7,595 bases of DNA, taken from the NCBI GenBank assembly GCA_958420075.1, contig CATZIM010000078.1:1-7595 (forward strand). The letters run 5' to 3'. The notes below the pieces were generated by a model. It was not told where the DNA came from. It ran no database searches and saw nothing but the letters and a program-made list of their open reading frames with translations. The stretch comes from an uncultured Clostridia bacterium. Lineage in GTDB: Bacteria > Bacillota > Clostridia > Lachnospirales > Anaerotignaceae. Every line of letters starts with the position of its first letter. Position 1 is the stretch's first letter. Below, piece by piece: positions 6,213 to 7,595 of this stretch. The position numbers and the translations under genes are program-made.

Positions 6213-6617
6213 TTAGTGGCAGCCGCCGCCAGATGCGCAGGAGCTGGGGCTGCAGCCGCCGCCCTGTTCTGCGGGATCTTCGCCAGCCAGTGTTGCTGTG
6301 ATGATGTTGAATACAGAGTTCATGAAGTTGTTGAAGTTCATTTCTGCTGTATACAGATCTGCTGCCAGCTTGTTGTTTTTGATGATTTCGCCGCGTGCTT
6401 TCATTTCTTCAGCGAATTTTTTCTGTTCTTCGGGAGCGATGCCGCCAGCCTGCATTTTAGCCTGGAATTCTTCGTGCATCTGTGTATATTCTGCTACTGC
6501 TTTGGAAATTTCAGGGTCTTCTTCGTATGCTTTTTTTGCAGCCAGAAGTGCTTCTACCTGAGGAGTTTTCTGCAGTTCTTCGCCCAATGTTCTTGCCAGT
6601 TCAAATACGCTTGCCAT
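6213..6617 (-). CDS. YlbF/YmcA family protein with Cys-rich C-terminal tail
   Basis: This 134-residue protein fits the YlbF/YmcA (Com_YlbF) family: short, almost entirely helical, with alternating charged and hydrophobic residues through about residue 115 (for example LAAKKAYEEDPEISKAVAEY and FAEEMKARGEIIKNNKLA). In B. subtilis, YmcA (RicA), YlbF (RicF) and YaaT (RicT) form a complex with [4Fe-4S] clusters that assists RNase Y in mRNA maturation and affects competence, biofilm formation and sporulation. The position directly after miaB matches ymcA, but the sequence alone does not tell me whether it is RicA, RicF or a separate paralogue, so I give no symbol. The last 16 residues are Gly/Ser/Cys-rich with Cys122, Cys127 and Cys133 followed by His134, a plausible metal or Fe-S ligand set (inference). 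AAGGTG at 6625-6630, overlapping the miaB stop, lies 7 bases before the ATG. Family is fairly sure; role here is inferred. Confidence 0.88.
   Translation of the reverse strand: MASVFELARTLGEELQKTPQVEALLAAKKAYEEDPEISKAVAEYTQMHEEFQAKMQAGGIAPEEQKKFAEEMKARGEIIKNNKLAADLYTAEMNFNNFMNSVFNIITATLAGEDPAEQGGGCSPSSCASGGGCH
6219..6263 (-). repeat. In-frame direct repeat encoding two Gly-Gly-Gly-Cys blocks
   Basis: The plus strand carries the 12-base sequence GCAGCCGCCGCC twice, at 6219-6230 and 6252-6263. The copies are 33 bases (11 codons) apart, so both are read in the same frame as GGC GGC GGC TGC. They produce the paired GGGC blocks of the Cys-rich tail. The bases between them are not repeated, so this is either a short duplication or codon-level convergence. 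Confidence 0.7.
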
Positions 6618-6624
6618 GTTGTTT

Positions 6625-6630
6625 CACCTT
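6625..6630 (-). promoter_or_regulatory. Ribosome binding site of the YlbF/YmcA-family gene, overlapping the miaB stop
   Basis: The minus strand reads AAGGTG, 7 bases before the ATG at 6617, and shares bases with the miaB TAA at 6631-6629. It is weaker than the AAAGGAGG sites of mutS and mutL. The overlap suggests translational coupling to miaB. Confidence 0.55.
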
Positions 6631-7595
6631 AAATCCTTTCTCCAATTACATAAAATGTCTTATTTTCTATAATCTTCACAGGCACCATCTGACCGATGAG
6701 GTCTTTGCCGCCTGAAAAATGCACCAGTGTATTCTGTTCTGTTCTGCCTGTCAGAATGTTTTCGTCATGCTTGCTGACTTCTTCCACCAATACGGGCAGG
6801 ACTTTGCCCACCTGTTCTTCTGTTACTTCATGAACGATAGGGTTCAATACCTGTAACATACGGTCGAAACGGTCTTTCACCACATCTTCCGGCACCTGAT
6901 TTTCCATCTTTGCCGCAGGCGTGCCTGTACGTTTGGAATAAATGAATGTAAAAGCAGTGCAGTAACGTGCCTGACGGATGACATCCAGTGTTTCCTGGAA
7001 ATCTTCTTCTGTTTCGCCGGGGAAACCAACGATGATATCAGTACTCAGTGTGATTTCTGGCATTGCTTCCCGTACTTTCCGCACCAGTTCCAGATAGCCT
7101 TCCTTGGTATAGTGACGGTTCATTTTCTTGAGGATTTCCGTACTGCCGGACTGGAAAGGCAGATGCAGGTTTTTACAAACCTTATCACATTCCTTCATTG
7201 CCAGAATCAGTTCGTCGGACATGTCCTTTGGATGAGAAGTCATGAAACGGATACGTTCAATACCTTCCACCTCATTTACCATGCGCAGAAGTTCTGCGAA
7301 GGAAACTGGATTTTCCAGATTTTTACCATAAGAGTTTACATTCTGACCCAACAGCATAACTTCTTTGACGCCATCTGCTGCCAATTTGCGTACTTCTGCC
7401 AGAATGTCTTCCGGTGTTCTGCTCCGTTCTCTGCCGCGCACATAAGGCACGATGCAGTAAGAACAGAAATTGTTGCAGCCAAACATAATGTTGACACTTG
7501 CCTTATAAGGGAAATGTCTGATGCTTGGCAGATCTTCCACCACTTCCTGATTTTCCTGCCAGATATCAAAAACGGTACAGCCGCTTTCTGCTCTG
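6629..7595 (-). CDS. miaB: tRNA-2-methylthio-N6-dimethylallyladenosine synthase MiaB (5' end outside window)
   Basis: MiaB is a radical-SAM methylthiotransferase with two [4Fe-4S] clusters that converts i6A37 in tRNA to ms2i6A37, acting on the product of MiaA. The frame is open to the right edge and shows 321 residues; family members are usually about 440-480, so the N-terminal domain with the three Cys ligands of the second cluster is missing here. An internal GTG at 7543 is not the real start, because the frame continues upstream with family-like sequence (SGCTVFDIW ... [10 protein letters not shown]). The radical-SAM motif CNNFCSYC has its Cys codons at 7477, 7465 and 7456, followed by [44 protein letters not shown] and [15 protein letters not shown] are typical MiaB segments. 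The last 65 or so residues form a TRAM RNA-binding domain. MiaB is favoured over RimO or MtaB by the RGRERSR and TSHPKDMSD segments and by the miaA/mutSL context. The stop is 11 bases before the next gene. Confidence 0.95.
   Translation of the reverse strand, partial: RAESGCTVFDIWQENQEVVEDLPSIRHFPYKASVNIMFGCNNFCSYCIVPYVRGRERSRTPEDILAEVRKLAADGVKEVMLLGQNVNSYGKNLENPVSFAELLRMVNEVEGIERIRFMTSHPKDMSDELILAMKECDKVCKNLHLPFQSGSTEILKKMNRHYTKEGYLELVRKVREAMPEITLSTDIIVGFPGETEEDFQETLDVIRQARYCTAFTFIYSKRTGTPAAKMENQVPEDVVKDRFDRMLQVLNPIVHEVTEEQVGKVLPVLVEEVSKHDENILTGRTEQNTLVHFSGGKDLIGQMVPVKIIENKTFYVIGERI

Noticed and set aside
6069..6632. Plus-strand open frame of 187 codons opposite the YlbF/YmcA-family gene
   Set aside because: Low-complexity Cys/Phe-rich translation, antisense to a real family member that has a proper ribosome binding site and operon spacing.
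7541..7543. GTG at 7543 as the start of the miaB-like gene
   Set aside because: The frame stays open upstream to the window edge with sequence typical of MiaB before the radical-SAM motif, so this is an internal Val codon of a truncated gene.
1..7595. Mobile element, CRISPR array, tRNA, riboswitch or new defence system
   Set aside because: Nothing of the kind is visible: the coding capacity is filled by core genes with short junctions, no inverted-repeat-bounded element or spaced repeat array is seen, and the only substantial gap (100 bases) is explained by a simple hairpin.

Overview
The window looks like a chromosomal housekeeping operon from a low-to-moderate GC member of the Bacillota, most likely class Clostridia. 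I infer this from the AAAGGAGG-type ribosome binding sites, the order miaB / YlbF-YmcA family / mutS / mutL / miaA (which resembles the Bacillus subtilis ymcB-ymcA-cotE-mutS-mutL ... miaA region, from memory), the endonuclease-type MutL, and a CmpB-like membrane protein of a kind common in Clostridia. A finer taxonomic placement cannot be supported from the sequence alone.

Every gene lies on the minus strand, so transcription runs from the right edge to the left edge. In transcript order the genes are: miaB (6629-7595, 5' end outside the window); a small YlbF/YmcA-family gene with a cysteine-rich tail (6213-6617); a 100-base gap holding a strong hairpin that is probably a leaky terminator or attenuator (6149-6179); mutS (3491-6112); mutL (1499-3472, TTG start); miaA (527-1489); and a CmpB-like integral membrane protein gene (1-523, 3' end outside the window). 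All junctions other than the hairpin gap are 3 to 18 bases, which supports one operon.

Two processes are interleaved. MiaA puts a dimethylallyl group on A37 of tRNAs that read UNN codons, and MiaB then adds a methylthio group to make ms2i6A37; the two enzymes lie at opposite ends of the cluster. Between them are MutS and MutL, the mismatch recognition and strand-nicking proteins of a MutH-independent mismatch repair pathway. The YlbF/YmcA-family protein belongs to a family that in B. subtilis works with RNase Y in an Fe-S-containing complex.

I found no mobile element, CRISPR array, tRNA, rRNA or phage gene, and no clear sign of horizontal transfer. There is no gene-free stretch over 300 bases. 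The window is largely an ordinary core region; the points worth a second look are the Cys tail of the YlbF/YmcA protein, the hairpin upstream of mutS, the TTG start of mutL, a duplicated short motif in the MutL linker, and the membrane protein gene that follows miaA.
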